Positions 20,501 through 31,926 of a stretch of 64,000 nt of DNA are shown piece by piece. This DNA is from Cymbomonas tetramitiformis (taxonomy: Eukaryota; Chlorophyta; Pyramimonadophyceae; Pyramimonadales; Pyramimonadaceae): assembly GCA_001247695.2 (NCBI GenBank), contig LGRX02035488.1:1-64000 (forward strand). The letters are read 5' to 3'. Made by a program: the position numbers and the translations under genes. Under the pieces are notes generated by a model that saw only the letters and a list, made by a program, of their open reading frames with translations, did no database searches and was not told the origin of the DNA. Position 1 is the stretch's first letter. Each line of letters begins with the position of its first letter.

Positions 20501-21360
20501 TCGTCGTTGTCTTAGGATTCATCCCTTAAATTCTAGCGACTTTCAAAACTTCCTAACGTTGAATTATGCATGTGACCACTATGTGACGTCATAGGGAAAT
20601 GCGACAGCTCAAGGCTCAGTAGGAATTAGTGCAGCAGCTAGCTTTCTTGTTCACCTGTTGCAATATTTTTCCTCACAGTGTTTTTAAGTGTTGCGAGTAC
20701 GTTATGCCACCTTGCTTGATAACTGCGTGTGCATGATTGTATGTAAGCACTAGTGATCGGTACTCCGTTCGGGGATATATAATTACTGTAACACAACACA
20801 TCAAGATGAGCTCGCATTGAACTCAATGTTCAGACTTTGGTCGATCATATATACTATTTGCTATAATCAATATGTGGGATGCAACTCCCCTAGCTTCTTA
20901 CTTTGGGTATAAATTACAAAGCAATGGCCATTTTCTAGCGTGCCAGACTTCTTAATTCGGCATAATTAAGCTGTCAATCGGTTGGTAACCTAGCGGCTAG
21001 TTTCTAACGACCTTCTTAAAATATGAAAAAAAACTAGCGACTAGTTTCTTATAGCCCGCCTTCTTCTTATATACCGCGTTTTACTTGCGCGATCGGAAAA
21101 TTTGTGTGCTTGTCCTCCTTCAGGAGTCGGTGGAGGATTTCAACGCAGTGGCGAACATCTGGGGTTCCACTCTGTTCCAGCGCAATAATATCGGGCGCAG
21201 TGAAACCCTCGCCAAAAAGTAGAGCACAGCGTTCTATTATGAAATTTGTACTAAAAAAGTTAAAGTGTAAGGACAAAGACGGTTCGTGTGTAAGTTTGCG
21301 AAAGTACTTTACTTTGTCGGGGTTACAGTAACTTTATGTAACTTTTAACTGTAACTTTAA
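20501..21360. other. non-coding AT-rich stretch
   Basis: No convincing gene was seen here. A short motif CTAGCG(G/A)CTAGTTTCT occurs twice near 20990 and 21040. Minus-strand ORF 21067-21276 (69 codons) has no recognisable domain and may be chance. Confidence 0.5.
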
Positions 21361-21364
21361 GTGT

Positions 21365-21500
21365 CGCGCGAGCATTGTTCGCGACCAAACGAACAATGCT
21401 CGAGCATTGTTCGATGACCAAACGAACAATGCTCGAGCATTGTTCGTTTGGTCGCGAGCATTGTTCGTTTGGTCATCGAACAACGCTGGAGCATTGTTCG
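21365..21500. repeat. cluster of direct and inverted GAGCATTGTTCG motifs
   Basis: The 12-mer GAGCATTGTTCG and its complement CGAACAATGCTC occur seven to eight times in about 130 bp, alternating with TTTGGTC/GACCAAA spacers. Head-to-head pairs form perfect palindromes centred on CTCGAG. Such a cluster can extrude as nested hairpins. Confidence 0.8.
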
Positions 21501-22084
21501 ATGACTGAACGGTCATGGTTTCGCAATATGCCGCTTCAGTTCTCAAATTCGAAAATTCAAATACTTACAACTATATACTTTGCGCGTTTAACAACTTTTT
21601 CACGAACGTATTGCTTGACTTCTCTACCACCATGTGCCAAGAAACAACCACAGAGTCGGAGTCAGAATTCGATTTCATCTCTGGTTCAGAAGATTATTAT
21701 TGTGGGAGGCTATACACTCTCACCCTGACTCATTCTGTATTATTGGTAGATAACGGTTACGGGGTATTGTGCAGCTGCCTAATAACACTACTAATGCTTA
21801 AGTGTGTATTACTGAGCTTAGCTGAATGCTTACAGCTCTTCGGAAATGCTTATCCGGACTACAATCAAATGCTTATGATCTGTAGGATTAACTTACAACA
21901 AACTTATTGACATATCACATATGTTACTCTTGAAACTCTGCATTTCTTGGCCTCGGCCGCTACATATTCACTCGTGTGCATATGGTCAGCATGGCCAAGG
22001 CCTCTAACATGTCAGACACCTGTATGCAGCAGTATGACACAGTGTGACACGGTCTCTGACACTACAGTGTTGTCCTAGCACAAC
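21501..22084. other. flank containing the presumed 3' LTR of element E
   Basis: Immediately outside the polypurine tract the minus strand reads TTGTGCTAGGACAAC, a plausible LTR start of the TG type. The matching 5' LTR would lie beyond 64,000, so the LTR length and outer edge cannot be set. The open frame 21515-21910 (+) has no recognisable domain. Confidence 0.4.
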
Positions 22085-22096
22085 TCCCCCCCCTCA
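22085..22096 (-). promoter_or_regulatory. polypurine tract of element E
   Basis: On the minus strand this reads TGAGGGGGGGGAG directly after the last ORF of the Ty3-type element and directly before TTGTGC. That is the expected place of the plus-strand primer for LTR retroelements. Confidence 0.6.
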
Positions 22097-22130
22097 GATG
22101 GGAAGCGTCCTCGCTGACGAATGCTACAGT

Positions 22131-24824
22131 TTATGATGCTGCACTCCTGTCGGACTCGGAGCCAGCTGTATCCCATCCACTGCTATCTGTATCTGCCGGC
22201 GTCGCTAGGGGTATGTGCATTTCAGGTAGGATCACTGGTTCCTCGTTATCGTCCTCGATGTACGTGAGGGTCTCGACAGCTACGGAATCTTCCACCAGCT
22301 CTTCTCTCCAAAGCACACAAGACAAGAATTCGCACACCTCTTCCATTGCTACGAGAGGTTGGCTGAGAGGTAGACATCTGAACAGTTGCTCTAATAAGGT
22401 TTTGGGGATGCCGTACACATGCCATCCGCCTCCCATGCCTCTTCTAGATTCTCCCGACATTCGACGTGAAGTACCACCCTGCGCCATCTTCTCGTGACGC
22501 CCATGTTGGCGTTTGAACTCGCAAGGCTCGTCAGCGTCGCACGCTTTTAGTGGTGCGTCCAGGGGCGCGTTAGTTCAGAAATGCGTGGGCTTCTTGTAAG
22601 GCATCCCGTACTTGCAATACGTAGCCAAGTGCGGGGGAGGCAGTCCTTGCATGCACCGGCGGGCATGCAGTCCATAGGGAGCTCGACCACGAGGATTTTC
22701 AATGAAGTAGAAGTCTGGCTTGAGATATTTAATGATTTCCAGCGTTCTTCGAACTCGTCGGTCTGCTGCACGCAGGTCTCTGACGCCCACTGTCTTCGCC
22801 TGACTGTACTCGGTGCATGGTGGGCTAGCCCATATGACGTCGAAGTGCCGAGGCTTGTACTGCTGGTAGTTGCAGCGGAGAATGTCCTCGCAATGCAGAG
22901 GGCCCCATTTGGGTTGAATATCCACGGTGACTACCTCGCACCCTGGGAACTGCTTACTGAACTGTTGTTCAACCGAACCAGTTCCGCAGAACAGTACGAG
23001 GATACGAGTAGGATGCTGTGGAGGTAGGCGTAGCTGCGCGGCCCCACGACCCGGACCACCAGCTGGCATGAAGCAAGTGGTAGACACGTGCGCGAATGTA
23101 CCCGTTTCCTCGTCAGGGTTTTCCACAGGAACCCAGGGCATATCATGGTGCCGCAGCTCCTCAGGCGTGGTCAACCATAGTACTGCGGCCGCCTCCTCGC
23201 GCCGTCGTTGGACTCGGCCTTTCTCTCGCTCCTTTTGCTTCATCTCAATTTTCTCAAATTCTTGGAGAGCTCGATTAGGAATACCTTTTCGGCCTTCTCC
23301 GTCGAACTCAAGATCCTCGCGGGTCTTCCTCTCATTCTGAGAACGAGGCATGCCTACCCATTTGACGCTGTACTCTGTCCACGTCCTACCGTTACGTTTC
23401 CTTGTTCGGGAGCGTTCGATGCACTCCACTGCTGTCTCCTTACGACCGCTGACATCCACAGGCGGGGGTGGGACTTCCTCGCTTCTGCCTGCAAACTTTT
23501 CGCTGGCCGACTCCACGGGAGTGAGTCTGTCCACCGTGAAGACGTCGTGTACCCTCCACTGGGGGGGCAACTTCAGTCGATAGGCCACAGGGGCCCCCCT
23601 GTCCTCGGGAGCTAGCTCCATCTGCCTGTCACTGTGGAACGCCGCAATCACCTCCATTGGGCCCAACCGTTTCTTCAGCAGTTTCTTGTGCAAACCTCGG
23701 TCTCCCGGCTGTGTAAGGTGTGTCGCATCCACCCACACCATGTCCCCTACAGCGTACTGGCGAGCTCGATGCCGGGCGTCGTACTGCGCCATCTGCTGTT
23801 GTTGAGCCACTAACAGCTTTTCACGGGCTGCATGTAACTGACGAACAAACTGTCGAGCAGTCTCGTGGGCCGTGCCTTTTTTAACTGCGTCTCCTCTTCC
23901 CCCCTTGGCACGGCCCCTACGGGCTGCCAACGCGGCCTCCACGAAAAAATCGAGTTGGGACGCAGGAGCGTGGCCATAACAAAGTTCGAAGGGGGTGAAG
24001 CCAGTGACCGCGGACCGGGAGTCGTTGATGGCATATTCCACCGGAGTACACCACAAGTCCCAGTTCAGCTGGTTGGCGTCGACATAGGCACGCGACATGC
24101 GTTCCACCGTATGGTTCGTGTGCTCCGCCTGGCCATCTCCCTGAGGATGATCAGGTGTAGTGGACGCCACCTGCACACCCATGAGACGATGGAGTTCTTG
24201 ATTAAACTGGTCCCGGAAACGTGAGTCCCGGTCGCAAACGATTTTCATCGGGGCTCCATGCAAGCGCCAAACGTGGTCGAAGTACATACGTGCCACCTGC
24301 TCTGCTGAGCTGTCTGAGTACAGCATGGGGACCACATGCACCATCTTGGACAACTTGTCGGTGAACGTGGTGAAGGCGTCGTAGCCACGTTCGGTGCGGG
24401 GCAATCCCGTGACGAAGTCGATGCTGACCACTTGCCACAGCCGGACCGGAATCAGCAGTGGGTTCAACTGGCCGTCTGGGTAGCTGTTACGGGGGCGCGT
24501 CTGCTGGCATATGAGACACGAGCGCGTCCAATCGGAGACGTCTTTACTCATGCGCGGCCACCAGAAACGACGCGCGATTCGATCGAGCGTCTTGTCTCGA
24601 CCCGTGTGTCCAGCGGTAGGAGACTCGTGTGCCTCACGTAACACTAACTCCCGGAGGTGGGAGTCCGACGACAGCACAAGTTGGTAACGGCCGTCAGTTA
24701 CCCTCCAAATCATGTCATCCACCATCCTGAAGGTGTCAGTGCGTTGATGTGGGGCGGCCAAGAGCTCTTCTCTCAGCATCGCGAGGTACGGGCTTCGGTC
24801 GTACTCAGCCCGTAAGGCCTTCAC
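22131..24824 (-). pseudogene. integrase, chromodomain-like and C5-cytosine methyltransferase fusion (end of pol)
   Basis: Residues 66-106 form the HHCC zinc finger (H66, H73, C103, C106). The integrase triad is D136 (SIDFVTG), D198 (VCDRDSRF) and E234 (GDGQAEHTN), with the canonical D,D35E spacing. Residues ~464-525 (AVECIERSRTRK...EYSVKWVG) look like a chromodomain, common at Ty3 integrase C-termini. Residues 605-749 are a DNA C5-methyltransferase: motif I ILVLFCGTGSVEQQF, motif IV ASPPCTEYS with catalytic Cys670, motif VI FIENPRGR, then YCKYGMPYKKPTHF. A TGA at 22575-22577 falls where related short phage-type enzymes have Trp; the same frame stays open to 22131, with Cys/His residues and GIPKTLLEQL, so the enzyme was originally about 150 residues longer. 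The upstream frame is open only back to about 24890 and differs from the preceding pol frame. Confidence 0.85.
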
Positions 24825-24889
24825 GAACTGACACGCTTTGAGAGGGGTCGCAACTGCTCGTGCCTTTGCCGCTGGTCCAGAGGGAGGTC

Positions 24890-25112
24890 ACTATTGGCTC
24901 GGAGGCGACTGATGGGGCACGTGCACGAGGATTCTGAGCCCGGGGCCGTGTTCTACCCGCCGCAGGAGCCCAGACAAGCAGCACAGGCCATCGTAAAGAA
25001 GGTCTGCCCCCATCTGGTGATTCAAACAAGTGTGTGGGTTGGCCCTTGCTGTCCTTGAGGTCGAACACCTTGACCACGTGCAGCCCATACTTGGGTTGGA
25101 CCAGAGTACGCC
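24890..25112 (-). pseudogene. Dam-like methyltransferase domain, C-terminal piece separated by transposon A
   Basis: The minus-strand frame (WRTLVQPKYGLHVVKVFD, then a Pro/Arg-rich tail) continues the Dam-like domain that breaks off at 31927. Joining the two at the AGGA duplication keeps the frame. The VVKVFDLKD...LRWPVLLVW segment sits where phage Dam enzymes have the beta strands after NPPY. The frame then runs into a stop near 24805, in a different frame from integrase, so a frameshift separates them. Confidence 0.6.
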
Positions 25113-25129
25113 AGGAAACGCTAGAATCC

Positions 25130-25657
25130 TAAAAATGATAGTCGGCGTGCTATCATTTCACTATCATTTTTGAAGATATTCGCAATGCGGTATATTTTGG
25201 GTGTTAAAGGTAAATTTATTGGTGCTAATACACGGACGATCTTTGATTTATGGAATTTTTTGGTTCAGAGCAGTTTTTGGGCGATATTTGTGCTCCGCGC
25301 GTGGCGCGGAGGACCCACAAATAGCAACATTTTGGAATATAAAGCAAATGATATATATGAAGGGTGTTTAAAGTACTTTTTTGGTTGCTAATACAGGCTG
25401 TTTTGTCCGAATTCTAAAAAACTTTGTAAACAGCAATTTTTGGGCCATTTTGTTGCCGCGCAGGAGTCATGCTTGATAGGGTTTAGGGTTCCCAAGTCAA
25501 TCTAAGCAAATTTGAGCCAGTTATGCGTTGGATATAAGAGACAAGCTGAAAATGGTTGTCTATATCCTCGTTTGTATGTCCAACTCTCCTGGGGCCGAAT
25601 GCCTGCTGAAAACACATTCGTCAAATTAACACATTATCACTTTATTGCCAGGGTTCA
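25130..25657. other. left subterminal region of transposon A, no gene seen
   Basis: It starts with AAAAATGATAGT and its inverted copy ACTATCATTTTT within 42 bp, likely transposase-binding sites. It then holds AT-rich DNA with a GC-rich palindromic core near 25300 (CCGCGCGTGGCGCGG). Confidence 0.55.
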
Positions 25658-25939
25658 TCAATACAGATTACGTCGATAGTACCATGCATACACGTCGTAC
25701 AACCAACGGCTGACTGCAGTCCGTGGGTGGGGGTACACATCGTTGTACCACCAGAACAGGGTGAATATTCTAGTGGACAGTGGCAAATGTAGATACGTAA
25801 AGCCCCAAGCAGATGCTGCCCCCATGTGATATGCCAAGGTTACGGGCAACCGGACCTCCTCATAAAGACGCCGTGACCTTCGAAGATCTCCTGTCCACTG
25901 CAGAACAATCCGCAAGGCAGCACTGGCTAGCTCCTCCGC
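25658..25939 (-). CDS. terminal 'WYY' exon of the transposon A accessory gene
   Basis: The exon follows an acceptor TTTTTGCAG and encodes 93 residues ending LYDVYAWYYRRNLY. The last 35 residues (FWWYNDVYPHPRTAVSRW then LYDVYAWYY) match the ends of the two exons at 57445 and 57985 in transposon B (FYWWSQHYKCPRLAITRW then LYDMHTWYY). The domain is rich in Trp and Tyr, with no transmembrane pattern and no known family that I recognise. Its conservation between two diverged transposons, always as a stop-bearing last exon, argues for a real function. Confidence 0.65.
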   Translation of the reverse strand, partial: AEELASAALRIVLQWTGDLRRSRRLYEEVRLPVTLAYHMGAASAWGFTYLHLPLSTRIFTLFWWYNDVYPHPRTAVSRWLYDVYAWYYRRNLY

Positions 25940-26088
25940 CTGCAAAAACAAAGCAATACGTTTCTGTTACCACTATATCGATGCATACAGACAGTTGGTT
26001 TTTTAAACTTGCTAGACACTCAACTGTATAACAACTAAAAGTTACTAAAGTCTCTTATATTTACAAATTTACAAACTATACGAGTATG

Positions 26089-28782
26089 TTATCTTCTAGC
26101 AACTAAGAGGTCCTCGACCATCTTAACTACCGCCTTCGCGTATATAGACTCCTTGCTGGTTGGTTGTGCATCGGCGGCCAGCTCTCGGTATTTAGCCAAG
26201 GAGACCATTGCAGCAATGCGTTTTGCCCTGTCCTCCGAGGCCATGTCCTGAACGATTTCCGAGGCCTCTTCGGCGGCCTGATTGTTCTCCTGAATGTCAA
26301 GGAACGGTTCTCCAACTGGCGTTGTCGGGATTGGGGCGGAGTCCGAAACGGTACTCGGCGCCGGGCTGTGTTGCAAGAGCTGCCCCCCCCGGTTTGGCAT
26401 TAAGCCCTGTGGAAAACAAAAGCCACGTGTCAAGTGAGCAATAGTTCCGTTATGCAGCTAGGCGCAACAAAGCCAAACAAGTTACTAACACATCGTTGTA
26501 AAAGTACGCCGTACCGCGATGAGCTGCGTGCACTGGTTTCGCTGGAACGTTAGCTCCGCAACCCGGGCTTCGTGGGTATAATTCTGCTGGTCGGCTACAA
26601 TGGTCCTTATCTCGTGGATGCTGTCCGACATCGTCTGCTTATACGCCTTCTGAAGCTCGAGAATGGTCTCTGCGTTCTTCTCGTTCATATCAGAAACCAG
26701 TTTCCGATTAGCATCAGCTTGGACGGAGTTGTCCTCCACCAGCTTCTCCTGGACACCAGTCAGCATCCTCGTGGTGTCGACCATGTCCGCCCGCATCTTG
26801 GACTCCCGATCAAGATGCTGCTGCTCCCGCGCTTTTGCCTCTGCCTTCTCCCGCTGAAGTGCGGCTTCATGCTGAGCTGCCAGGTTGGCCTTCTCCTCCG
26901 CATGTCGCTGCGCTAGCTCTTGAAGCTGGCTGTTGAGATTTGCCGAGGCTTCCTGCAGGCGCTTCACCTCTTCTTGCATCGCCAGGCTGCTCCCATACCT
27001 GGACTGCTCCTGCATGTTCTGTGCGGCCTGCCTCGTCAGTGCCAACAGCAAAGCCTTTTGATTTATCTCGCCGTCCGCGTTCTCCACCTCCTTCCGAAAG
27101 TCTTGCCTCCTCTGCTGCCTTTTGGTTCCACGTTTTGGGGGCGGAGGAAGAGGACTCTCCTCCACCAGTTCATCGTTGTTGAACGACTTCGTGCGGTCGC
27201 CAGAGTCGCCAGAGTCGCCAGAGTCGCCAGAGTCGCCAGAGTTCGCGCCCTCTTCAGAGATAGTGCCCCGATCCTTGGAGGCTTCTTGTTCCTTCTTCAA
27301 CGTCAGCTTCGGACGCTTTGCGACGTCAGCTTTCGCCTTCTCTTCAGCTTTCGCCGAAGGTTTCCGCTTCCTCGCAGCCGTTGAGGAAAAAGTGGGCGGA
27401 AAATCGGAGAACTTGAAAGTGGCTCCCCCCGTAGCTGCCACACCCATCGGTCGCATTAAAACTCCCGACGCCATGTTCGAGACAGCAAACCGCCATCGAG
27501 CTGCCGCCCCCATCCTCGTCCTATTCGCGTCAGTGTCTTTTGCCTCCTCGCTCGCCACCCGGCTCAGGAATGCTTTGCAGGCCTTCAAGTGGAGGTCGAC
27601 CTTCAGCTGCTGCTTCAATAAGTAGTTAGAAGAAAACTTCCATGCCTCATCACTCATATCTGGTTTCGGTCCCAACACATCACCGTACGAATGCAGCCGA
27701 ACATGCTTCCCCTCCGTCTTGGCCTTGTTCAGGTGGTAGACCGGAGAAGACTGGCAGTCGCCCTCCACCCGCTCGATGCTGAGACTCCTGTTCAAAAGCC
27801 CCGGTATCTGAAAGAACCATTAGACTTGTTTCTCGGCGCCCACGAACTGCTTCTCCTCACTTTCGCCGAGAGGCAGATATGCCATTGCCCAGTGGAAGTT
27901 TTTGTAAGCGCGACGAACCGGTAAGTGGTTTTTTCGTGCAACAAAAACGCGTACTCCTTCTTGAAGCACTGGTTGTTCACGGTCACTGGCATTCCTCGGA
28001 TGCAAGTGAACCGAAAGAAGTGCTTGTCGACGGTCTTGTCCCACGTAAATCCTGCATATACCTGTAAAGCCACAAAAAACGAAACCAAATCCATTCACTA
28101 CCCGACATGTCTCCGTGCTTTCCGTCACCCGGCAACCCTCTACTTTGTACAAAAACAAAGCGAGGAATCTCACCTCTTGAGTCTTCCCGTTTACTATCAA
28201 GACGTCCTTGCTTGAAAAAATCGTCTTGAACAAGGAGCCCGACCCAGAGGTTTTCTCAGTCAAAGGATACTCGAACTTCAGGGTATTGAGTGTCCTGCCT
28301 TCCCCGTCGGATGTATCTCGGAAGTGGTAAGTTTCGTCCAGTCCACGCGCGTTAGAGGGGCGCTCCACTGGTAAACGAACTTGTACTACGTCCACGATAT
28401 CCCCGTATTCCGTGATCGCGTACGAGACGGCTGTGTCAAACGTGGGAAATGTCAGCATGCCATCCCGTGTAGTCCTCGGGTCCAGGAGCACAAACCTGCC
28501 TCGCAGGCTGGATTCTGAAAGGTCGCTGACAATGGTCTCCACCAACGCAATGAATACCAGTGCCTCGATCTGCCGCCTGTTTTTGTTTGCCAGCTCCAGG
28601 AGAAAACCGATACGGTATCCGGATCCGGGTTTCCGTACGGTATCCGGACCCGGTCCAAAAGAATATGTCCGCATACGTTCAATTTTTTCGGGTACCGAAA
28701 AAAGCTCATTGGCGCCGCCATCTGTACCATACCTCTTAATAGCCCCAAGCACTCTACAATCTGAATAAGCCAGGAAGGTCAC
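26089..28782 (-). CDS. transposon A accessory protein, coiled-coil, four exons
   Basis: Exons inferred from GT-AG sites that all keep phase 0 are 28782-28174, 28061-27861, 27807-26515 and 26406-26089, giving about 806 residues. The first two exons encode a globular region of unknown family. The third has a basic segment (KRKPSAKAEEKAKADVAKRP), an acidic SGD repeat, another basic patch (PPKRGTKRQQRRQDFRK) and about 200 residues of heptad-like coiled coil (EEVKRLQEASANLNSQLQE). A further phase-compatible exon with its own stop (25658-25939) lies downstream, so alternative last exons are possible. The frame begins with GTG at 28782; the true start may lie in a lost upstream exon. No enzymatic motif was seen. 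Confidence 0.6.
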
Positions 28783-28792
28783 CAGATATTGC

Positions 28793-31290
28793 TTGTGGCC
28801 TCACAAGGTGAAGTCTCTGAATGAGAAGAAGCAGCATTTTTTCAATCTCCACCTTCAACTTACCATTCTGCACGGAACACGCTTGGTATTCCATGTGGCA
28901 TACCCGTGGAGTGCCCCTAAGGGTGCGAACATGATGCTGACGACGCTTTGCGGCTTGCTCCAATTGCAATGCCAGCCCGAGACGAACGGCCGCTACTTGC
29001 GGCGTACGCTGTGCTTGCAAGTGGACGGAGGCTTGGAAAACTGGAATCGGTACGTCTTCGGCTTCATGGCTCTCTTAGTGCACTACGACATCTACGAGAA
29101 AATAGAGCTTCATCGTCTCCAAGTAGGCCATACGCAAAAACGACGTGGACGGATGGTTTGGTCTCATGAAAATGCAGGTCTTTGGGAAAGATGCCACCAA
29201 AGCCGGCAAGTGGCTTATCACCTTGGAAGAGTACATCGACTGGATAAAGGGGTGGACAATCAAGAAGTTCGACAAGGATGTTTACGTGCAGGGCTCACAG
29301 CTGGACTTCAAAGAGTGGTTGCACCCCCATGTAAATCATGGTTTTACCGGGCATTGCGGTATCGAGCGCGTTGTGCACTTCCTGCACTTTGAGAAGGACA
29401 TTAACCAGTGCGTGCGGATGAAGTACAAAAACGGGGTGCAACTGAAGAGATTTCTGCCCGTAGGGGTAGAGAACGATTCGACGAAGGGCTTGATCCTTAT
29501 GAAGAGTTACCCGGATTTAACAACCTCGCCACCGTTAGCAAAGGTGACACCACTCGACGACGAGAAAGACACCAAACAGGCCTTCTTACGCATTCGTGAC
29601 AACCTTGACAATCGCATTACTGAGGAGCAGCACAATACCATCTTGATTTACTTCCCGTTACCCAAGAGCCTTGAAGACTACGCCACCTGGAGTGGTCCTC
29701 CACCGGACGTGCAACCTCCCTTGGACCTGCGTCTGCTGCAAAGCAGGGCATGGCATAATGCGCCGGCAGAACCTGCCCTGGTGCTACCGGTGGAAGAAGC
29801 GCAGGTGGAAACTCTTGCAGACGGAATCGGCGTTCGTGTCAAAGATCTTCCAGTTCAGGTCGACATGATTTTGGCCAAGGTCATCCACAAGGCAAAGTTC
29901 GTCGAGGATATAAACTACTGGTGAGTTTTGTGCAGGTTTTCGTTCGTGTATTTGTGCCGAAAATGCCTTGACATGTAAGGTTGATGCCTTGATATGCAGG
30001 TATAACATGCGGGAAGTGAAAGCCGTGTTGCTACACTTGGGCCTTTCAACTGAAGGTCGTGCCCTCGAACTGGCCACTCGACTATTGGAGCATACGGCAG
30101 AAGAACGGAAAGCTGCACGAGCGCGCTCTTCAGGGCGAGCACCTGCAGATGCCGGTGGGCGTGGAGGTGCTCCAGCGAGCGGCGGAGTTGCGGCTGATGT
30201 ATCCCGCAAAGGTGCTGGGAAAGGGAGCGTAGAGAGCGGCAGAGTTGCAGATGCCGGTGTGCTTGAAGGTGCTCCAGCAAGCGGCGGAGTTGCCACTGAT
30301 GTATCCCACAAAGGTGCTGGGAAAGGGCGTGCAGGAAGCGGCAGGGGTTCTGCCAAAGGTTCTGGGCGCGGCGGATCAGCTCAAGCTACCAGAGGAGGGA
30401 GCAAAGGAGGTCGTGGAGCTTCTGCAAAGCGCCCTCCATCGCAGACAGTTTCGCCAGTTGAAAAGCCACCCCCGAAGACTCATCGACGAGAGCAAGCAGA
30501 TGTGAGCAAACGAGCTCGAGATCCTGCGACCGGAGGCTCGCCGACCATGTCCCCCCCGCAGACCAAGCCACGTGGTCTGAGCGGCGCGGGGTCTCGACCG
30601 CAACGACGTTTATTTTCGGGGAAACGTGTGCAACTCACTCCGACGACGAGTACGGCAGCCGATCCAGGGACCAACTCTCCGCAGCCGCAAGAGCTGAATG
30701 CCCTTGTTGCTGATTTGGAGAAGAGCCTCGCCGCGAAAGCAGAGGACACAGACTCCGACGCGGACGAGTCTTTGGCAACACGCAGGAGACGTCTCCAGGC
30801 TACTGAGTCCAACACGTCATCAGATGAGGACATACCCCTGGCACACCGTTTTATGCCTAAGGACTACACTTTCGATATGCTGGATCCTGGGAGCTTTGCA
30901 GTAACCGCAGCGGGGGAGGAGAACGCTTCTGACGAGTGCTCGTTCAGGTTCAAGCTGTCACGGCGCAAGCTGTCTCCACCACTTCACATGGTCGAGGTCT
31001 TGGAGGTCGACAAGACCAAACAGCTTGTTAATTGGCAGTTTTGGCTACCTGTTAAGCAACATCTTGTCAAGAGCACACAGCGTACGTGCCGTACCTTCAA
31101 GAGCGTCGATACATTGTTTGAAGCAAACGCTTTCAGGCGCGGGAACGCCAAGCTTCAGGCATGGCATCCCTTCACCGCAAATGATATTTTGACTTGTTGG
31201 GATAAGGGAGCGATGGCACCCACGGGCGCCATTCCGAGCGGAGATGAGAAGCAGGAGCTATTGAAGGTAGCACGTGAGAATGCTGAGTAG
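28793..31290 (+). pseudogene. DUF7869-like transposase of transposon A, 5'-truncated and frameshifted
   Basis: The first exon encodes KSLNEKKQHFFNLHLQLT, KGANMMLTTL and LQVDGGLENWNRYVF...RLQVGHT, followed in another frame by DVDGWFGLM. The pattern D(N/G)...N(R/K)..F...VGHT.(E)DVD is the core of the DUF7869 family, an RNase H-like presumed DDE nuclease. One extra base in the A-run near 29130-29138 separates VGHT from DVDGWF. The exon ends at 29920 (GTGAGT) and the next begins at 30000. Exon 2 has a SAP-like stretch (VKAVLLHLGLSTEGRALELA), a long basic Ala/Gly/Ser-rich linker and a C-terminal domain (ANDILTCWDKGAM...GAIP) that matches the end of the transposon B transposase. The N-terminal zinc region of B has no counterpart here. 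Confidence 0.75.
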
Positions 31291-31913
31291 TTAGGCGCCG
31301 TACAGCGCCTTCACACACCGCACTTTTCACTTGCACAGTTTGTAACACTCAGTTTCGAACATTCCAGGCTCAAACCCTAACTTCTGGTGCTGCTCCGATG
31401 GTATTAATTGGCATTTTTTCGCCAAATCTGAACACATGTTCTGCACAGTATATCACGTGCTATAGTTTCTTGTTAGTTTTGATCTGTATGAACACTTAAG
31501 ATGAAATAATATTCCAAAGTCCAACATATATTCAACGAACCCTAGAACTCACTGTTTTTTCATAACGCGTACGACCCGAATAGTCCCCAAAAAGTGCCTA
31601 ATCACCAAGAAACCTAACTTCTGGCATTCATTCCACGTTTGTAATATTAATTCAGTTCAAGTTCACCTGGATAATCAGAAGTTTCGCTTAAATACGTACT
31701 TTTCGTCCGAATTCGTTTTTCGATTTTTGGCTGCCCCGCGCGACCCATAAATACAGCTTAAATCGAACATATTTACCGCCTTCCCACAAAATTCGCATAA
31801 AAAAACAGCGTATGTACTTATTAACACCATATGTGACTACTATAACCCCAAAAAACCAATAAAAACTGCCACTATCATTTTACTATCATTTCCATGAATT
31901 ACTATCATTTCCC
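31291..31913. other. right subterminal region of transposon A
   Basis: This AT-rich region has no gene. It ends with three direct copies of ACTATCATTT (31871, 31882, 31901) next to the terminal inverted repeat, mirroring the left side. Confidence 0.6.
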
Positions 31914-31926
31914 GGATTCTAGCGTT

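Larger units (their letters stand above)
25117..31926. mobile_element. DNA transposon 'A' (6.8 kb), DUF7869-like transposase superfamily
   Basis: The inverted ends are AACGCTAGAATCC at 25117-25129 and its complement at 31914-31926, flanked by the 4-bp duplication AGGA (25113-25116, 31927-31930). The subterminal regions hold repeated AAATGATAG / CTATCATTT motifs on both sides. A plus-strand transposase gene (28793-31290) and a minus-strand accessory gene (28782-25658) diverge from near 28785. The transposase lacks the N-terminal half seen in transposon B and carries a frameshift, so this copy is internally deleted. It is inserted in the Dam-like domain of element E. Confidence 0.85.

Noticed and set aside
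21515..21910. 131-codon plus-strand frame as a gene.
   Set aside because: It has no family signature, a Cys/Leu-rich AT-biased composition, and lies where the 3' LTR of E is expected.
25476..25496. TAGGGTTTAGGGTT as an interstitial telomere repeat.
   Set aside because: Only about two units, which is within chance for this composition.
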